Shown: one piece after another, positions 7,027-17,273 of the stretch | Layout of the letters: every line of letters begins with the position of its first letter | Position numbering within the stretch: position 1 is the first letter of the stretch | Origin: CAVVJA01 sp963801715 | GTDB lineage: Bacteria > Actinomycetota > Actinomycetes > Mycobacteriales > Jatrophihabitantaceae | DNA: 64,000 nt | Reading direction: 5' to 3' | Assembly: GCA_963801715.1 (NCBI GenBank) | Contig: CAWDGB010000009.1 | Coordinates: 1-64,000, forward strand | The notes under the pieces: model-generated | What the model was told of the DNA's origin: nothing | Seen by the model: the letters and a program-made list of their open reading frames with translations, nothing else | Database searches by the model: none | Program-made: the position numbers and the translations under genes

Positions 7027-9348
7027 TTATTCGATCCAGCGCAACCAGATCGCTCCGAGCGGCGGGATCCGCAAGGTTACCGACGCGGGCTGGCCGTGCC
7101 ACGCCTGATCGCCGGCATCGACGCCGCCGAAGTTGCCAACCCCTGACCCGAAGTAGACCTCAGCGTCGGTGTTGACAACCTCCTCCCAGCGTCCCGCGTT
7201 GGGCAACCCGAGCTGGTAGCGCTCGTGCGGTACCGGCGAGAAGTTCGCGACGCAGGCGACGATCGACCCATCGGTTCCAAACCGCAGGAACGAGTAGACG
7301 TTCCCCAACGCGTCATTGGCATCGATCCAGTGGAACCCTGACGGATCGGTGTCCTGGGACCAGAGAGCGTTCGTCTCGCGGTAGATCCGGTTGAGGTCAG
7401 TGATGAGTCGCTGCACACCGCGGTGCTCAGGGCCGTCGAGCAACCACCAGTCGAGTGATCGCGACTCGCTCCACTCAGCGCCTTGGGCGAACTCTTGGCC
7501 CATGAACAGCAGTTGCTTGCCAGGGTGCGCCCACATGTACGCGTAGAGCGTGCGCAGGGTAGCCAGCTCCTGCCACCGATCGCCGGGAATCTTGCCGAGT
7601 AGGGAGCCCTTGCCGTGGACGACCTCGTCGTGCGAGATCGGCAGGATGTAGTTCTCCGAGTAGGCGTAGACCATCGAGAAGGTCATCTCGTGGTGGTGAT
7701 ACTGGCGATAAATAGGCTCTCGGGAGACATAGCCGAGCGTGTCGTGCATCCAGCCCATGTTCCACTTGAAGCCGAAGCCCAGCCCCCCGAGATGCGTCGG
7801 CCGGGTGACGCCGGGCCACGCCGTCGACTCCTCGGCAACGGTGACGACACCCGGCACGCGCTTGTAAACCGTGGCGTTGACCTCTTGCAGGAAACCCACC
7901 GCGTCGAGGTTCTCCCGGCCGCCGTAGACGTTGGGCAGCCACTCCCCGTCCTTGCGGGAGTAGTCGAGGTAGAGCATCGAGGCGACGGCGTCGACCCGTA
8001 GCCCATCGATGTGGAACTCCTCGAGCCAGAACACGGCGTTGGCCACGAGGAAGTTGCGCACCTCGCGGCGGCCGAAGTCGAAAACGAAGGTGCCCCAGTC
8101 GGGCTGCTCACCTCGGCGCGGGTCCGAATGCTCATACAGCGCCGTGCCGTCGAAGCGGGCAAGGGCCCACTCGTCCTTCGGGAAGTGGGCCGGCACCCAG
8201 TCGACGATGACTCCGATCCCGGCCTGATGTAGCCGGTCCACGAGATAACGGAAGTCGTCCGGATGGCCGAACCGAGCGCTCGGCGCGTAGTAGGACGACA
8301 CCTGATAACCCCACGAGCCGCCGAACGGATGCTCGGCCACGGGCAGGAATTCCACATGCGTGAAGCCAGTGGCCTTGACATGCGCGACCAGGTCTTCGGC
8401 CAGCTGGCTGTAGGACAACCCTTGTCGCCAGGATCCGATGTGCACTTCATAGATGGACATGGGCGACGAATGCCATTGGGTCCCGGCCCGGGCGGCGAGC
8501 CACTCGTCGTCGCCCCAATCGTAGCCGGAGGTGAACACCATCGAGGCCGTCGCGGGCGGCGCTTCGGTCGCGAAGGCCATCGGGTCGGCCTTCTGACGCC
8601 AGACGCTGTCCGCGCCCAGGATGTTGAACTTGTACTTCGCCCACTTGCCGACGCCGGGGACGAACAATTCCCAGACACCCGAGGATCCCAGGGCGCGCAT
8701 CGGATAGTCCCGGCCTGACCAGTAGTCGAAGTCGCCTACGACCCGGACTCCGCGCGCATTCGGTGCCCACACCGCGAACGAGGTTCCGCTCACTGGGCCC
8801 TGGGGCGTGTCATATGTACGCTCGTGCGCGCCGAGAACGTCCCACAGCTGCTCGTGCCGGCCTTCGCCGATGAGGTGGAGGTCCACCTCGCCGAGGGTCG
8901 GCAACCAGCGGTAGGGATCGTCGACCTGGTAGGTCTCATCGCCGTACGCGACCTCGAGCCGGTAGTCGGTCGGCAAGCCGTCAACGACTGTGCCGAACAC
9001 CCCACCGGCATGCAGTCGTTCCAGTTCGAACGGCTTGCCCTCGATGATCGCCGTCACCTTGCTGGCTTCAGGCCGCAGGGTGCGGATAACCGTGCGTCCG
9101 TCGGCGGTCGGGTGGGCGCCGAGCAGACCGTGCGGATCGTGATGCGCTCCACCGACGAGGCGGTCGAAGGCGTCGCCCTCGACCGTTGCCACGGCCGGGA
9201 TGGGCCCGGTCCTGATCGGCGGTGCATCGGGCGCCGCGGGGCGGGCGGCCGGAATGGCGTCGTCGGCCGCAGCTACCGCTTCGCTCACTGGGGAGGCCTT
9301 GCGGGGCGACTGCGACTTGCTGGCCTTGGAATCCTTGTCCTTGCTCAT
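7027..9348 (-). CDS. glgB: 1,4-alpha-glucan branching enzyme GlgB
   Basis: A GH13 branching enzyme of 773 aa that introduces alpha-1,6 branches into alpha-glucan. A Lys/Ser/Ala-rich N-terminal tail (1-50) is followed by an extra N-terminal beta domain, CBM48, the GH13 barrel and a C-terminal beta domain. Catalytic motifs are present: the nucleophile Asp in LRVDAVASM, the acid Glu in TVAEESTAWP and the third Asp in SHDEVVHGKGS. ATG 9348 overlaps the maltokinase stop as ATGA, so translation is coupled. It is the last gene of glgE-treS-mak-glgB. Confidence 0.97.
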   Translation of the reverse strand: MSKDKDSKASKSQSPRKASPVSEAVAAADDAIPAARPAAPDAPPIRTGPIPAVATVEGDAFDRLVGGAHHDPHGLLGAHPTADGRTVIRTLRPEASKVTAIIEGKPFELERLHAGGVFGTVVDGLPTDYRLEVAYGDETYQVDDPYRWLPTLGEVDLHLIGEGRHEQLWDVLGAHERTYDTPQGPVSGTSFAVWAPNARGVRVVGDFDYWSGRDYPMRALGSSGVWELFVPGVGKWAKYKFNILGADSVWRQKADPMAFATEAPPATASMVFTSGYDWGDDEWLAARAGTQWHSSPMSIYEVHIGSWRQGLSYSQLAEDLVAHVKATGFTHVEFLPVAEHPFGGSWGYQVSSYYAPSARFGHPDDFRYLVDRLHQAGIGVIVDWVPAHFPKDEWALARFDGTALYEHSDPRRGEQPDWGTFVFDFGRREVRNFLVANAVFWLEEFHIDGLRVDAVASMLYLDYSRKDGEWLPNVYGGRENLDAVGFLQEVNATVYKRVPGVVTVAEESTAWPGVTRPTHLGGLGFGFKWNMGWMHDTLGYVSREPIYRQYHHHEMTFSMVYAYSENYILPISHDEVVHGKGSLLGKIPGDRWQELATLRTLYAYMWAHPGKQLLFMGQEFAQGAEWSESRSLDWWLLDGPEHRGVQRLITDLNRIYRETNALWSQDTDPSGFHWIDANDALGNVYSFLRFGTDGSIVACVANFSPVPHERYQLGLPNAGRWEEVVNTDAEVYFGSGVGNFGGVDAGDQAWHGQPASVTLRIPPLGAIWLRWIE

Positions 9349-10820
9349 GAAGCACCTTCCTCGCGGACGGGGCCGGTGTCGGCAGCTGCACTGTCCTCCG
9401 ACGCACGGTAGCTAGTACCTGTGGGCTCGGCGAGCCGGGTGAGCGATAGCAGAGGAATCCGAACCCACGTCGGCCGGTTCCGCGTCTCGTAGACCGCCTC
9501 ATACACCGCTTTGTCGGCCTCGAATCCGCGCAACAGAACGTCATGGACTCGAGGATCGCTGCCCGAGACGTCGGCGTACCCAGCGCAGAAGGCGTCTCGG
9601 TTGCGCTCGGCCCACTCGTTCGCACGATAGGAGAGCTGCGGATCAGGCGTATCGACGATCTGGTGTCGGGAGGCATAGTCGAACGATCGCAACATTCCAG
9701 CGATGTCGCGCAACGGCGAGTCGAAGGACCGGCGGTCGGCGAGTGGTGCGATCGGTTCGCCCTCGAAATCAAGCAAGATCCACCGGCGGGCGGTCCGCAG
9801 GGCCTGGCCGAGGTGCAGGTCGCCGTGGATGCGTTGGGTCAGCACTGGCTCAGCCGTTCCGGCGAGGGTATCGACCGCCTCGAAGGCGGCGCGCAGTCCT
9901 GGCTCGACGGGAGCGAGCAGGGGTACCTCGGCTAGCGCAGCGTCGAGGTGGGCGTGCATGGCGGCCGCCCGTTCCCGAAGCTGATATCCGGGCATCACGT
10001 CAGTCCCGAACGCGACGGCCAGGTCAGCGTGCACGACGGCTGTCGCAGCGCCCAGTCGTTCGGCCTCGGCCGCGAAGTCACCGCCCGCCTCGTCCGCGTG
10101 CAGGTCGGCTTCTGCCATCAGGTCTCGGACGCTGGTCTTGGCCAGGTCCCATCCGTTGGTCGCGGTGCTCATGAACTCCTGCAGCATCCCGAGGCTGGCT
10201 GGCGTCATCGTGCCACTGCCGTTGTCGGTCATGTCAGCCGTCATGCTTCCGAGCAGGCGGGCAATATGCTTAGCGCCAAGCTCGCTGAGCGCCTGGTGAA
10301 TTTCGATATCCGGATTGATGCCGGGCTCCAGCCGCCGAAATACCTTGAGAATGGCTTGATCGCCGTAGACCAGCGAGGTATTGGATTGCTCACCGGTGAG
10401 CACGAGACTCGGCAGATCAACGGGCAGGTCGCTCGGGTCGACATATCGCTGGAAGTGCACCGGCCCGGGCGCCGCGTCCTTGCGCACCCCGTCGATGAAG
10501 ACACCGGTGACGTCCCGGTCATGGAGGGCGTCATAGATCCAGCGGGTGCCGTCCGGCGTCTGTATCGTGCCGAGTAGTACATGTTCGAGGTTGCCCAACG
10601 GCTCCGCCCGCGCGACGAGCGGCACTTGGTAGGTCTCGACCACGCCGTCCGCGTACGTCACGGTCACCAACCAGATGCCGACTTCGGGGACGGCCTCGGT
10701 CAGTGCAGTGAGCAGTCTGAGCGACACGTCGGACATACCCCGACCCTTGCCGGCAAACCATCGCTGACTCGGCAACCAGCGTGCGACAAGAGGTTGCAGG
10801 TCGTCATAGGTCAGGGTCAC
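9345..10820 (-). CDS. mak: Maltokinase (Mak/Pep2)
   Basis: ATP-dependent maltokinase of 491 aa that makes maltose 1-phosphate, the GlgE donor, from maltose supplied by TreS. The kinase core shows HGDLHLGQ (catalytic Asp) and LLDFEGEP (metal-binding Asp) in the C-terminal lobe. The N-terminal cap has RWFAGKGR, conserved in Pep2 proteins. GTG 10820 overlaps the treS stop as GTGA; an in-frame codon seven residues further upstream is less likely. In some actinobacteria this domain is fused to TreS; here it is separate but coupled to treS upstream and glgB downstream by 4-base overlaps. Confidence 0.95.
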   Translation of the reverse strand: MTLTYDDLQPLVARWLPSQRWFAGKGRGMSDVSLRLLTALTEAVPEVGIWLVTVTYADGVVETYQVPLVARAEPLGNLEHVLLGTIQTPDGTRWIYDALHDRDVTGVFIDGVRKDAAPGPVHFQRYVDPSDLPVDLPSLVLTGEQSNTSLVYGDQAILKVFRRLEPGINPDIEIHQALSELGAKHIARLLGSMTADMTDNGSGTMTPASLGMLQEFMSTATNGWDLAKTSVRDLMAEADLHADEAGGDFAAEAERLGAATAVVHADLAVAFGTDVMPGYQLRERAAAMHAHLDAALAEVPLLAPVEPGLRAAFEAVDTLAGTAEPVLTQRIHGDLHLGQALRTARRWILLDFEGEPIAPLADRRSFDSPLRDIAGMLRSFDYASRHQIVDTPDPQLSYRANEWAERNRDAFCAGYADVSGSDPRVHDVLLRGFEADKAVYEAVYETRNRPTWVRIPLLSLTRLAEPTGTSYRASEDSAAADTGPVREEGAS

Positions 10821-12598
10821 GTCACCACCTCGCGGGCCCACTGTCCTCGGCCTGGTTCCGCATCGGATACCTGGTTGCGCGGAATGCGCAGCCAGTAGAA
10901 GCCATGTCCGGCAAGAGTCAGCAAATACGACAGCTCACCAATTGCCGGGAAGCGGGTATCGCCCATCAACTCGATCGGCTCCGATCCCTCCCAAGGTCGC
11001 AAATCGAGTTCGACCGGCTGGGGGAACCGGGAGAGGTTGTTCACGCAGAGCACGATGTCGTCACCGAAGACGCGGACGAAGGCGAGCACGCTCGGGTTAC
11101 TGCCGCCGATGTCGGTGAACGTTCCCAAGCCGAACGCCGGATTTGCCTTGCGCACCCTGATCATGCGCCGCATCCAATGCAGTAGTGACGACGAGTTGCG
11201 CGTTTGGGATTCGACGTTTGTGACCTGGAAGCCATAGATGGAATCCATGTTGACCGGGAGGTACAGCCGGCCCGGATCGCAGGAGCTGAACCCTGAGTTA
11301 CGGTCCGGCGTCCATTGCATCGGCGTGCGGACACCATCGCGGTCCCCGAGCCAGATATTGTCGCCCATGCCGATTTCGTCGCCGTAGTACAGGACGGGGG
11401 ATCCCGGCAGGGAGAGGAGCAGGGCGGTGAACAGCTCGATCTGATTGATGTCGTTCTCGAGCAACGGGGCCAGCCGCCGGCGGATGCCGATATTGGCTTT
11501 CATCCGCGGATCCTTGGCATACTCCGCCCACATATAGTCGCGCTCTTCGTCACTGACCATCTCGAGAGTCAGCTCGTCATGATTGCGCAGGAATATGCCC
11601 CACTGGCAATTAGCCGGAATGGACGGCGTCTGCTCCATGATTTCCGAGATCGGGTAGCGCTGCTCGCGGCGCACCGCCATGAAGATGCGAGGCATGACGG
11701 GAAAGTGGAACGCCATGTGGCATTCGTCGCCATCCGTCGCCGGATCGCCGAAGTACTGCACGACGTCATCCGGCCACTGATTAGCCTCACACAACATAAC
11801 CCGATCAGGGTAGTCTCGATCGATTTCTTTTCGTAATCGCTTGAGGAACTCGTGGGTCTCAGGCAGGTTCTCGCCGTTCGTGCCGTCCCGCTCGTAGAGG
11901 TACGGGACAGCGTCCAGCCGGAACCCATCGATGCCGAGGTCGAGCCAGAACCGCAGGGCATCGATCATCGCTTGTTGGACATCGGGGGAGTCGAAGTTCA
12001 GGTCTGGCTGGTGGCTGAAGAAACGGTGCCAGAAGTACTGTTTGCGAACTGGGTCGAATGTCCAGTTCGACGGCTCGGTGTCGACGAAGATGATGCGAGC
12101 GTCCGGGTATCGCGTATCGTCATCGCTCCATACGTAATAGGTGCCGTACGGGCCGTTCGGATCCTTGCGCGACGCCTGGAACCACCGATGTTGGTCCGAC
12201 GTGTGGTTCATTACAAAGTCGATGATCACCTTGATGCCGCGCTCGTGCGCGGCCTTGAGTAGAGCCTTGAAATCGTCGATCGTGCCGAACTCGGGTAGTA
12301 CGCCTTCGTAGTCGCTGATGTCGTATCCGCCGTCTCGCAACGGAGATGGGTAGAAGGGCGGCAGCCACAGGCAGTCGATGCCGAGCCAGGCGAGGTAGTC
12401 CAGCTTTTCGGCGAGGCCCCGCAGGTCACCCGTGCCGTCGCCGTTGGAGTCGCTGAAGCCTCTGACCAGAACTTCGTAAAACACCGCGCGTTTGAACCAG
12501 TCGGGATCGTGAGAACCCCCCGCGCCAGCGGCGACGCTGTCGGTCAACGCAGTCACCTCTTCAGTCCGGAACGGTCCTTTGCGGAGTTCTTCCGACAC
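10817..12598 (-). CDS. treS: Trehalose synthase (maltose alpha-D-glucosyltransferase) TreS
   Basis: A GH13 enzyme interconverting trehalose and maltose, 593 aa, close in length and sequence to M. tuberculosis TreS. Motifs: DWFKRAVFYEVLVRGF near the start, FVMNHTSDQHRWF, nucleophile Asp in GFRLDAVPYL, acid Glu in MLCEANQWP and the third Asp in FLRNHDELT. The frame extends upstream inside glgE, but homology begins near GTG 12598 (VSEELRKGPF), 16 bases after the glgE stop. It passes maltose to the maltokinase encoded next. The exact start is uncertain by a few codons. Confidence 0.95.
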   Translation of the reverse strand: MSEELRKGPFRTEEVTALTDSVAAGAGGSHDPDWFKRAVFYEVLVRGFSDSNGDGTGDLRGLAEKLDYLAWLGIDCLWLPPFYPSPLRDGGYDISDYEGVLPEFGTIDDFKALLKAAHERGIKVIIDFVMNHTSDQHRWFQASRKDPNGPYGTYYVWSDDDTRYPDARIIFVDTEPSNWTFDPVRKQYFWHRFFSHQPDLNFDSPDVQQAMIDALRFWLDLGIDGFRLDAVPYLYERDGTNGENLPETHEFLKRLRKEIDRDYPDRVMLCEANQWPDDVVQYFGDPATDGDECHMAFHFPVMPRIFMAVRREQRYPISEIMEQTPSIPANCQWGIFLRNHDELTLEMVSDEERDYMWAEYAKDPRMKANIGIRRRLAPLLENDINQIELFTALLLSLPGSPVLYYGDEIGMGDNIWLGDRDGVRTPMQWTPDRNSGFSSCDPGRLYLPVNMDSIYGFQVTNVESQTRNSSSLLHWMRRMIRVRKANPAFGLGTFTDIGGSNPSVLAFVRVFGDDIVLCVNNLSRFPQPVELDLRPWEGSEPIELMGDTRFPAIGELSYLLTLAGHGFYWLRIPRNQVSDAEPGRGQWAREVVT

Positions 12599-12614
12599 CG
12601 GGGGCCAGTGTCGC

Positions 12615-14630
12615 TCACCCCAACTGTGATGGTCGAACCTCGAAAATGTGCGCCGGACCCCAGTGCGGGTCGAGCCGTACGTAATTGAACTGCCCCCACT
12701 CCCACTCGGAGCCGGTAAGCAGGTCGTGGACGGTGAACCGTTCGTCCCAGCCGGCCCCCAGTGCGGGCAGGTCGAGCGCCGTCCAGCCCTCGCGAACGTT
12801 GTGCGGGTCAGTCGAGCAGACGACCAGGATCGTGTCGGCTGGTTCGTCGTCTGTCGCTTCAACGCGCTTACTGAATGCGGTGATCGAGTCGTTGTCGACC
12901 TGGTGGAAACGAAGGTTGCCGAGCCAGTGCAAAGCGCGATGCTGCCGGCGAATCTCGTTCAGCCGGGTGAGGAGAGGAGCAAGGGATCGGCCGTCGGCCT
13001 CCGCCGCGGCATAGTCCCGGGGGCGCAGTTGGTACTTCTCGCTGTCCAAGTACTCTTCGCTGCCTGGGCGCACCGGAAGGTGCTCGTACAGCTCATAGCC
13101 CGAATACACGCCCCAGGTTGGGGAGAGCATGGACGCCAGTACCGCGCGAATGCGAAATGCTCCGGGGCCGCCCGTCTGGAGAAAACCATTCAGGATGTCA
13201 GGCGTGTTGACGAAGAAGTTCGGATGCATGTAGTGCGCCGTGCTGGCGAGGTCCCGGGCGTACTGCTCGAGCTCGTTCTTGCCGTTTCGCCAGGTGAAAT
13301 AGGTGTAGCTCTGGGTGAAGCCGATCCGGGCCAGCTCGTGCATCATGGCGGGACGGGTGAACGCCTCAGCCAGGAACAGCACGTCCGGATGCTTCTCTCT
13401 GACCGTCGCGATCAGCCAGTGCCAGAAGTTAATCGGCTTGGTATGGGGATTGTCGACTCGGAAGATCGTCACCCCGGCGTCGATCCAGACCTGCAGGACG
13501 CGCAGGCATTCGGCGTAGATCCCTTCGGGATCGTTGTCGAAATTGATCGGATAGATGTCCTGGTATTTCTTCGGCGGGTTCTCGGCGTACGCAATCGTCC
13601 CGTCGGGTTTGGTGGTGAACCATTCGGGGTGCTCGGTGACCCAGGGATGATCCGGAGCCGCCTGCAAAGCGTAGTCGAGCGCGACCTCCATGCCGAGCTC
13701 GTTGGCACGCCGTACGAAGGCAACGAAGTCGGCCATAGTGCCGAGATCAGGATGGACAGCGTCATGGCCGCCTTCGTCGGAGCCGATCGCCCAGGGCGAG
13801 CCGACATCCCATGGCATGGCCATGACCGAGTTGTTGGCGCCCTTGCGGTTCCGCCTGCCGATCGGATGGATCGGCGGTAGGTAGACGACGTCGAACCCCA
13901 TTCTTGCGACGTAGTCCAGGTGCTCGGTGGCGTCCTTGAGCGTCCCGTGCCGGGCTGGTCGGGCGGGGGCGTGCGGGTCGTTCGCCAGCTCCGCTCCGAT
14001 CGACCGTGGAAAGAACTCGTACCACGATCCGTACAACGAGCGCGGCCGATCCACCCACACCGAATACCGCGGGGACCTGGTCACCAGTTCCCGGACCGGG
14101 TCCTGCTCGGCGAGACTCATGAGATAGGGGTCGAGGGCCGGACCCACGCGGTGCCCGAGATCCAGCGTTTGATCGCGTAGCGCTACCGCGGCGGCGGCCG
14201 CCCGCGGGCGCTCGGGCTTGGGTAGCAACGTGGCAAGCTGGTCGAATATTCGTGCGCCGATTTCCAGGTCGTTGGCCAGGTCCTCGCTGCCCTGACCCGC
14301 GTCGATCTTGACCGTGACCGCATGATGCCACGTCGACAGCGGATCGCTCCACGCCTCGACCGTGAACGTCCACATACCCTCGAGATCCGGCACGAAGTCC
14401 GCATGCCATCGGTCCAGTCCCGGTGCACCGTAGGTCATCCGGAGGAAGGGCAGGCGCCGTCCGTCCGGCGCCCGGACAACCACATTCGCTGCAACGGCGT
14501 CGTGACCTTCGCGGAATACCGTCGCTGAGATGGGAACGTGCTCACCCACGACCGCCCGCGCCGGATGCTCACCGTCCACGGTTGAGCCCACGACCGGGCT
14601 GACGCGTGCTAGTCCGATACGTCCCACCAC
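12615..14630 (-). CDS. glgE: Alpha-1,4-glucan:maltose-1-phosphate maltosyltransferase GlgE
   Basis: A GH13 maltosyltransferase of 671 aa that extends alpha-glucan two glucose units at a time from maltose 1-phosphate. The nucleophile Asp lies in FRVDNPHTKP and the acid Glu in LFLAEAFTRP. The N-terminal all-beta domain (about 1-190) is typical of the family. GTG 14630 is preceded, six bases upstream, by TACGGT (14642-14637), which fits a leaderless promoter and supports this start over the codon at 14687. It is the first gene of the glgE-treS-mak-glgB run and is divergent from glgP. Confidence 0.96.
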   Translation of the reverse strand: MVGRIGLARVSPVVGSTVDGEHPARAVVGEHVPISATVFREGHDAVAANVVVRAPDGRRLPFLRMTYGAPGLDRWHADFVPDLEGMWTFTVEAWSDPLSTWHHAVTVKIDAGQGSEDLANDLEIGARIFDQLATLLPKPERPRAAAAAVALRDQTLDLGHRVGPALDPYLMSLAEQDPVRELVTRSPRYSVWVDRPRSLYGSWYEFFPRSIGAELANDPHAPARPARHGTLKDATEHLDYVARMGFDVVYLPPIHPIGRRNRKGANNSVMAMPWDVGSPWAIGSDEGGHDAVHPDLGTMADFVAFVRRANELGMEVALDYALQAAPDHPWVTEHPEWFTTKPDGTIAYAENPPKKYQDIYPINFDNDPEGIYAECLRVLQVWIDAGVTIFRVDNPHTKPINFWHWLIATVREKHPDVLFLAEAFTRPAMMHELARIGFTQSYTYFTWRNGKNELEQYARDLASTAHYMHPNFFVNTPDILNGFLQTGGPGAFRIRAVLASMLSPTWGVYSGYELYEHLPVRPGSEEYLDSEKYQLRPRDYAAAEADGRSLAPLLTRLNEIRRQHRALHWLGNLRFHQVDNDSITAFSKRVEATDDEPADTILVVCSTDPHNVREGWTALDLPALGAGWDERFTVHDLLTGSEWEWGQFNYVRLDPHWGPAHIFEVRPSQLG

Positions 14631-14714
14631 GGGGCCACCGTACCGAGCCGATGCGTGACGCAGTAAGCCCGCATGTGCCGAGCGCATCCAGGTTCACCAG
14701 CTAGTGTGCTCCCC
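14631..14714. promoter_or_regulatory. Divergent glgE/glgP promoter region
   Basis: These 84 bases must hold both promoters. Probable -10 boxes lie close to each start: TACGGT for glgE (14642-14637, minus) and TAGTGT for glgP (14702-14707). TGCGTGACGCA at 14652-14662 is a perfect short palindrome between them and could bind a shared regulator. Confidence 0.45.
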
Positions 14715-17255
14715 GTGAAGGCATTGAGACGGCTCACGGTTCGAGCCGCGTTTCCTCCCGAATTGGTGAGACTCGGCGCCATCGTGACCAATTTGCGCTG
14801 GTCGTGGCATCCGGACTCGCGCGACCTGCTGGAATTGGTCGATCCGGAACTGTGGACAGCCTGCGACGCGGATCCCGTCAAGATGTTCGGTGAGCTCAGC
14901 GCGCAGCGGCTCGCCATCCTGGCCAAGGATCGCCGATTCCTCCGTCGAATGAACGACGTCTTTGACGACCTGACCGACTACCTCGAGCAACCGCGCTGGT
15001 ATCAAGGTCAGCAGGACGGAAGCCTGCCCACCAGCATCGCCTACTTTTCACCGGAATTCGGCATCGCCGAGGTGCTACCGCAGTACTCAGGCGGCCTCGG
15101 CATCCTCGCCGGCGATCATCTCAAGGCAGCGAGTGACCTCGGTGTACCGATCATCGGCGTGGGTCTGCTCTACCGAGCCGGGTACTTCAGCCAGTCCCTG
15201 TCTCGTGATGGGTGGCAGTTGGAGCGTTACCCATCCCTCGACCCCCAAGGTCTGCCTATCAAGCCGTTAGATCTCGCCGGCAGCCCAGCGCGGATCTCGC
15301 TCGCGCTCCCGGAAGGCCGGACGCTGTACGCGCAGATCTTCGTGGCCCAGGTCGGGCGCGTGCCGCTCCTCCTTCTCGATAGCGACATCGAGGAGAACGA
15401 CGCGGCCGCCCGGCAAGTCACGGACCGGCTGTACGGCGGCGGTGCCGACCACCGGCTCGAGCAGGAACTGCTGCTGGGGATGGGAGGCGTTCGCGCGATC
15501 CGCGCGTACTGCGCAGCGACTGGGATGCCTGCTCCGCAGGTCTTTCACACCAACGAGGGCCACGCGGGATTCCTCGGCATAGAGCGCATCCGGGAACTCC
15601 TCGAGACCGACGAGCTCAGTTTTGACGAGGCCTGGCAGGCCGTTCGGGCCGGAACGATTTTCACGACCCACACCCCGGTCCCGGCCGGCATCGACCGGTT
15701 CCCGCGCGCGCTCGTAGCCGCCCACCTGGCCGGCATCCCTGGTGTTCCGCTCGAGCGGATCCTCGATCTCGGGCGGGAAGAGGACCCCAACATTTTCAAC
15801 ATGGCATATATGGGCTTCCGGCTCGGCCAGCGCGCCAACGGGGTGTCTCGGCTGCACGGCGAGGTCAGTCGAGAGATGTTCTCCTCGCTGTGGCCGCGCT
15901 TCGACCCGTCGGAAGTGCCGATCACCTCTATAACCAATGGGGTTCATGCGCCGACCTGGATGTCCCGTGAGGTCCTCAGCATCGCCGAGCGAGAGGTCGG
16001 TCCGGAGGCGATCGCCGACGGCACACCCTGGACCGCGATCGACCGCGTGGCCGATAGCGAGCTGTGGAGCATCCGGCACGAGCTGCGTGACCGGCTCGTG
16101 AACGAGATCCGCCCGCGCATTCGAGCTTCGGCCCGCCAGCGCGGCATGGCGGAAGCTGAGCTGGGCTGGACGTCGTCCGCCTTCAGCCCCGACGTCCTCA
16201 CCATCGGCTTTGCCCGCCGGGTTCCGCAGTACAAGCGCCTGACGCTCATGCTGCGCAACGAGGAGCGGCTGAAGTCGCTCCTGCTGCATCCCGAGCGCCC
16301 AGTGCAGATCGTCATCGCCGGCAAGAGCCACCCGGCCGACGACGGGGGCAAGCAACTCATCTCGCAAATGGTCAAGTTTGCCGACGACCCGGCCATCCGG
16401 CATCGGATCGCGTTCCTGCCCGACTATGACATCCGCATGGCCCGTTACCTCACCGGGGGCGTAGACGTCTGGCTGAACAACCCGCTGCGTCCGCTGGAGG
16501 CGTGCGGCACGTCGGGTATGAAGGCCGCGCTCAACGGTGCGCTCAATCTGTCCATACGCGACGGATGGTGGGACGAGTGGTTCGACGGCGAGAACGGCTG
16601 GGCCATGCCTTCGGCTGACGGGTTGACCGACCCGGACCGGCGCGACGATGTCGAAGCGATGGCTCTCTACGACATCATCGAGCACCAGGTCGCGCCAAGG
16701 TTCTACGACCGCGATGAGATCGGCGTGCCGGGTCGATGGGTGCAGATGGTGCGCCACACCCTCAAGTCGCTCGGGCCGAAGGTCGTCGCCACCCGGATGG
16801 TTCGGGACTACGTCCAGCAGTTGTATGCCCCGGCGGCGCAATCGGCCGCGCGGCTGTCCGCCGGTGACTACAAGGCCGCCAAGGCGCTGGCCGAGTGGCG
16901 CCAGGACGTACTCAACGCGTGGCCAGGCGTCACCGTGCTGCACGTGGAGTCCCAGGTCGACGGGGATCCGCAGCTTGGGTCGGCACTGCATCTGCGCGCC
17001 GAGGTGGCGCTGAACGGGCTCAGCCCAGGTGAGGTCGACGTGCAGGCGGTGTACGGCGGCATCGACGCCGAGGACCGGCTCGTCGACGTGCACACCGTCT
17101 CGTTGGCCTACGCCGGCCCCACCGACGGCACCAGCCGATTCGAGGGGGACGTCCCGCTCGAACGCACGGGCACCTTCGGCTACACCGTGCGAGTACTGCC
17201 CAAGAGCGACCTCCTCGCGAGCCCCGCCGAGTTGGGGCTGGTGGTCAGCGCCTAA
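14715..17255 (+). CDS. glgP: Alpha-glucan phosphorylase GlgP (GT35)
   Basis: A PLP-dependent alpha-glucan phosphorylase of 846 aa that releases glucose 1-phosphate from non-reducing ends. The PLP lysine lies in TSGMKAALNGALNLS, and DGWWDEWFDGENGWA follows, as in the long actinobacterial form. GTG 14715 (VKALRRLTVRA) matches the mycobacterial N-terminus and follows TAGTGT by seven bases. It is divergent from glgE, so synthesis and breakdown of the polymer share one intergenic control region. A dispersed hairpin repeat follows the stop. Confidence 0.95.
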   Translation: MKALRRLTVRAAFPPELVRLGAIVTNLRWSWHPDSRDLLELVDPELWTACDADPVKMFGELSAQRLAILAKDRRFLRRMNDVFDDLTDYLEQPRWYQGQQDGSLPTSIAYFSPEFGIAEVLPQYSGGLGILAGDHLKAASDLGVPIIGVGLLYRAGYFSQSLSRDGWQLERYPSLDPQGLPIKPLDLAGSPARISLALPEGRTLYAQIFVAQVGRVPLLLLDSDIEENDAAARQVTDRLYGGGADHRLEQELLLGMGGVRAIRAYCAATGMPAPQVFHTNEGHAGFLGIERIRELLETDELSFDEAWQAVRAGTIFTTHTPVPAGIDRFPRALVAAHLAGIPGVPLERILDLGREEDPNIFNMAYMGFRLGQRANGVSRLHGEVSREMFSSLWPRFDPSEVPITSITNGVHAPTWMSREVLSIAEREVGPEAIADGTPWTAIDRVADSELWSIRHELRDRLVNEIRPRIRASARQRGMAEAELGWTSSAFSPDVLTIGFARRVPQYKRLTLMLRNEERLKSLLLHPERPVQIVIAGKSHPADDGGKQLISQMVKFADDPAIRHRIAFLPDYDIRMARYLTGGVDVWLNNPLRPLEACGTSGMKAALNGALNLSIRDGWWDEWFDGENGWAMPSADGLTDPDRRDDVEAMALYDIIEHQVAPRFYDRDEIGVPGRWVQMVRHTLKSLGPKVVATRMVRDYVQQLYAPAAQSAARLSAGDYKAAKALAEWRQDVLNAWPGVTVLHVESQVDGDPQLGSALHLRAEVALNGLSPGEVDVQAVYGGIDAEDRLVDVHTVSLAYAGPTDGTSRFEGDVPLERTGTFGYTVRVLPKSDLLASPAELGLVVSA

Positions 17256-17273
17256 CCGACAATTCGGCACCTG

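Noticed and set aside
15267..17270. A 667-codon minus-strand frame opposite glgP
   Set aside because: Antisense shadow of a well-supported phosphorylase gene; composition and lack of motifs fit GC-driven open frames.
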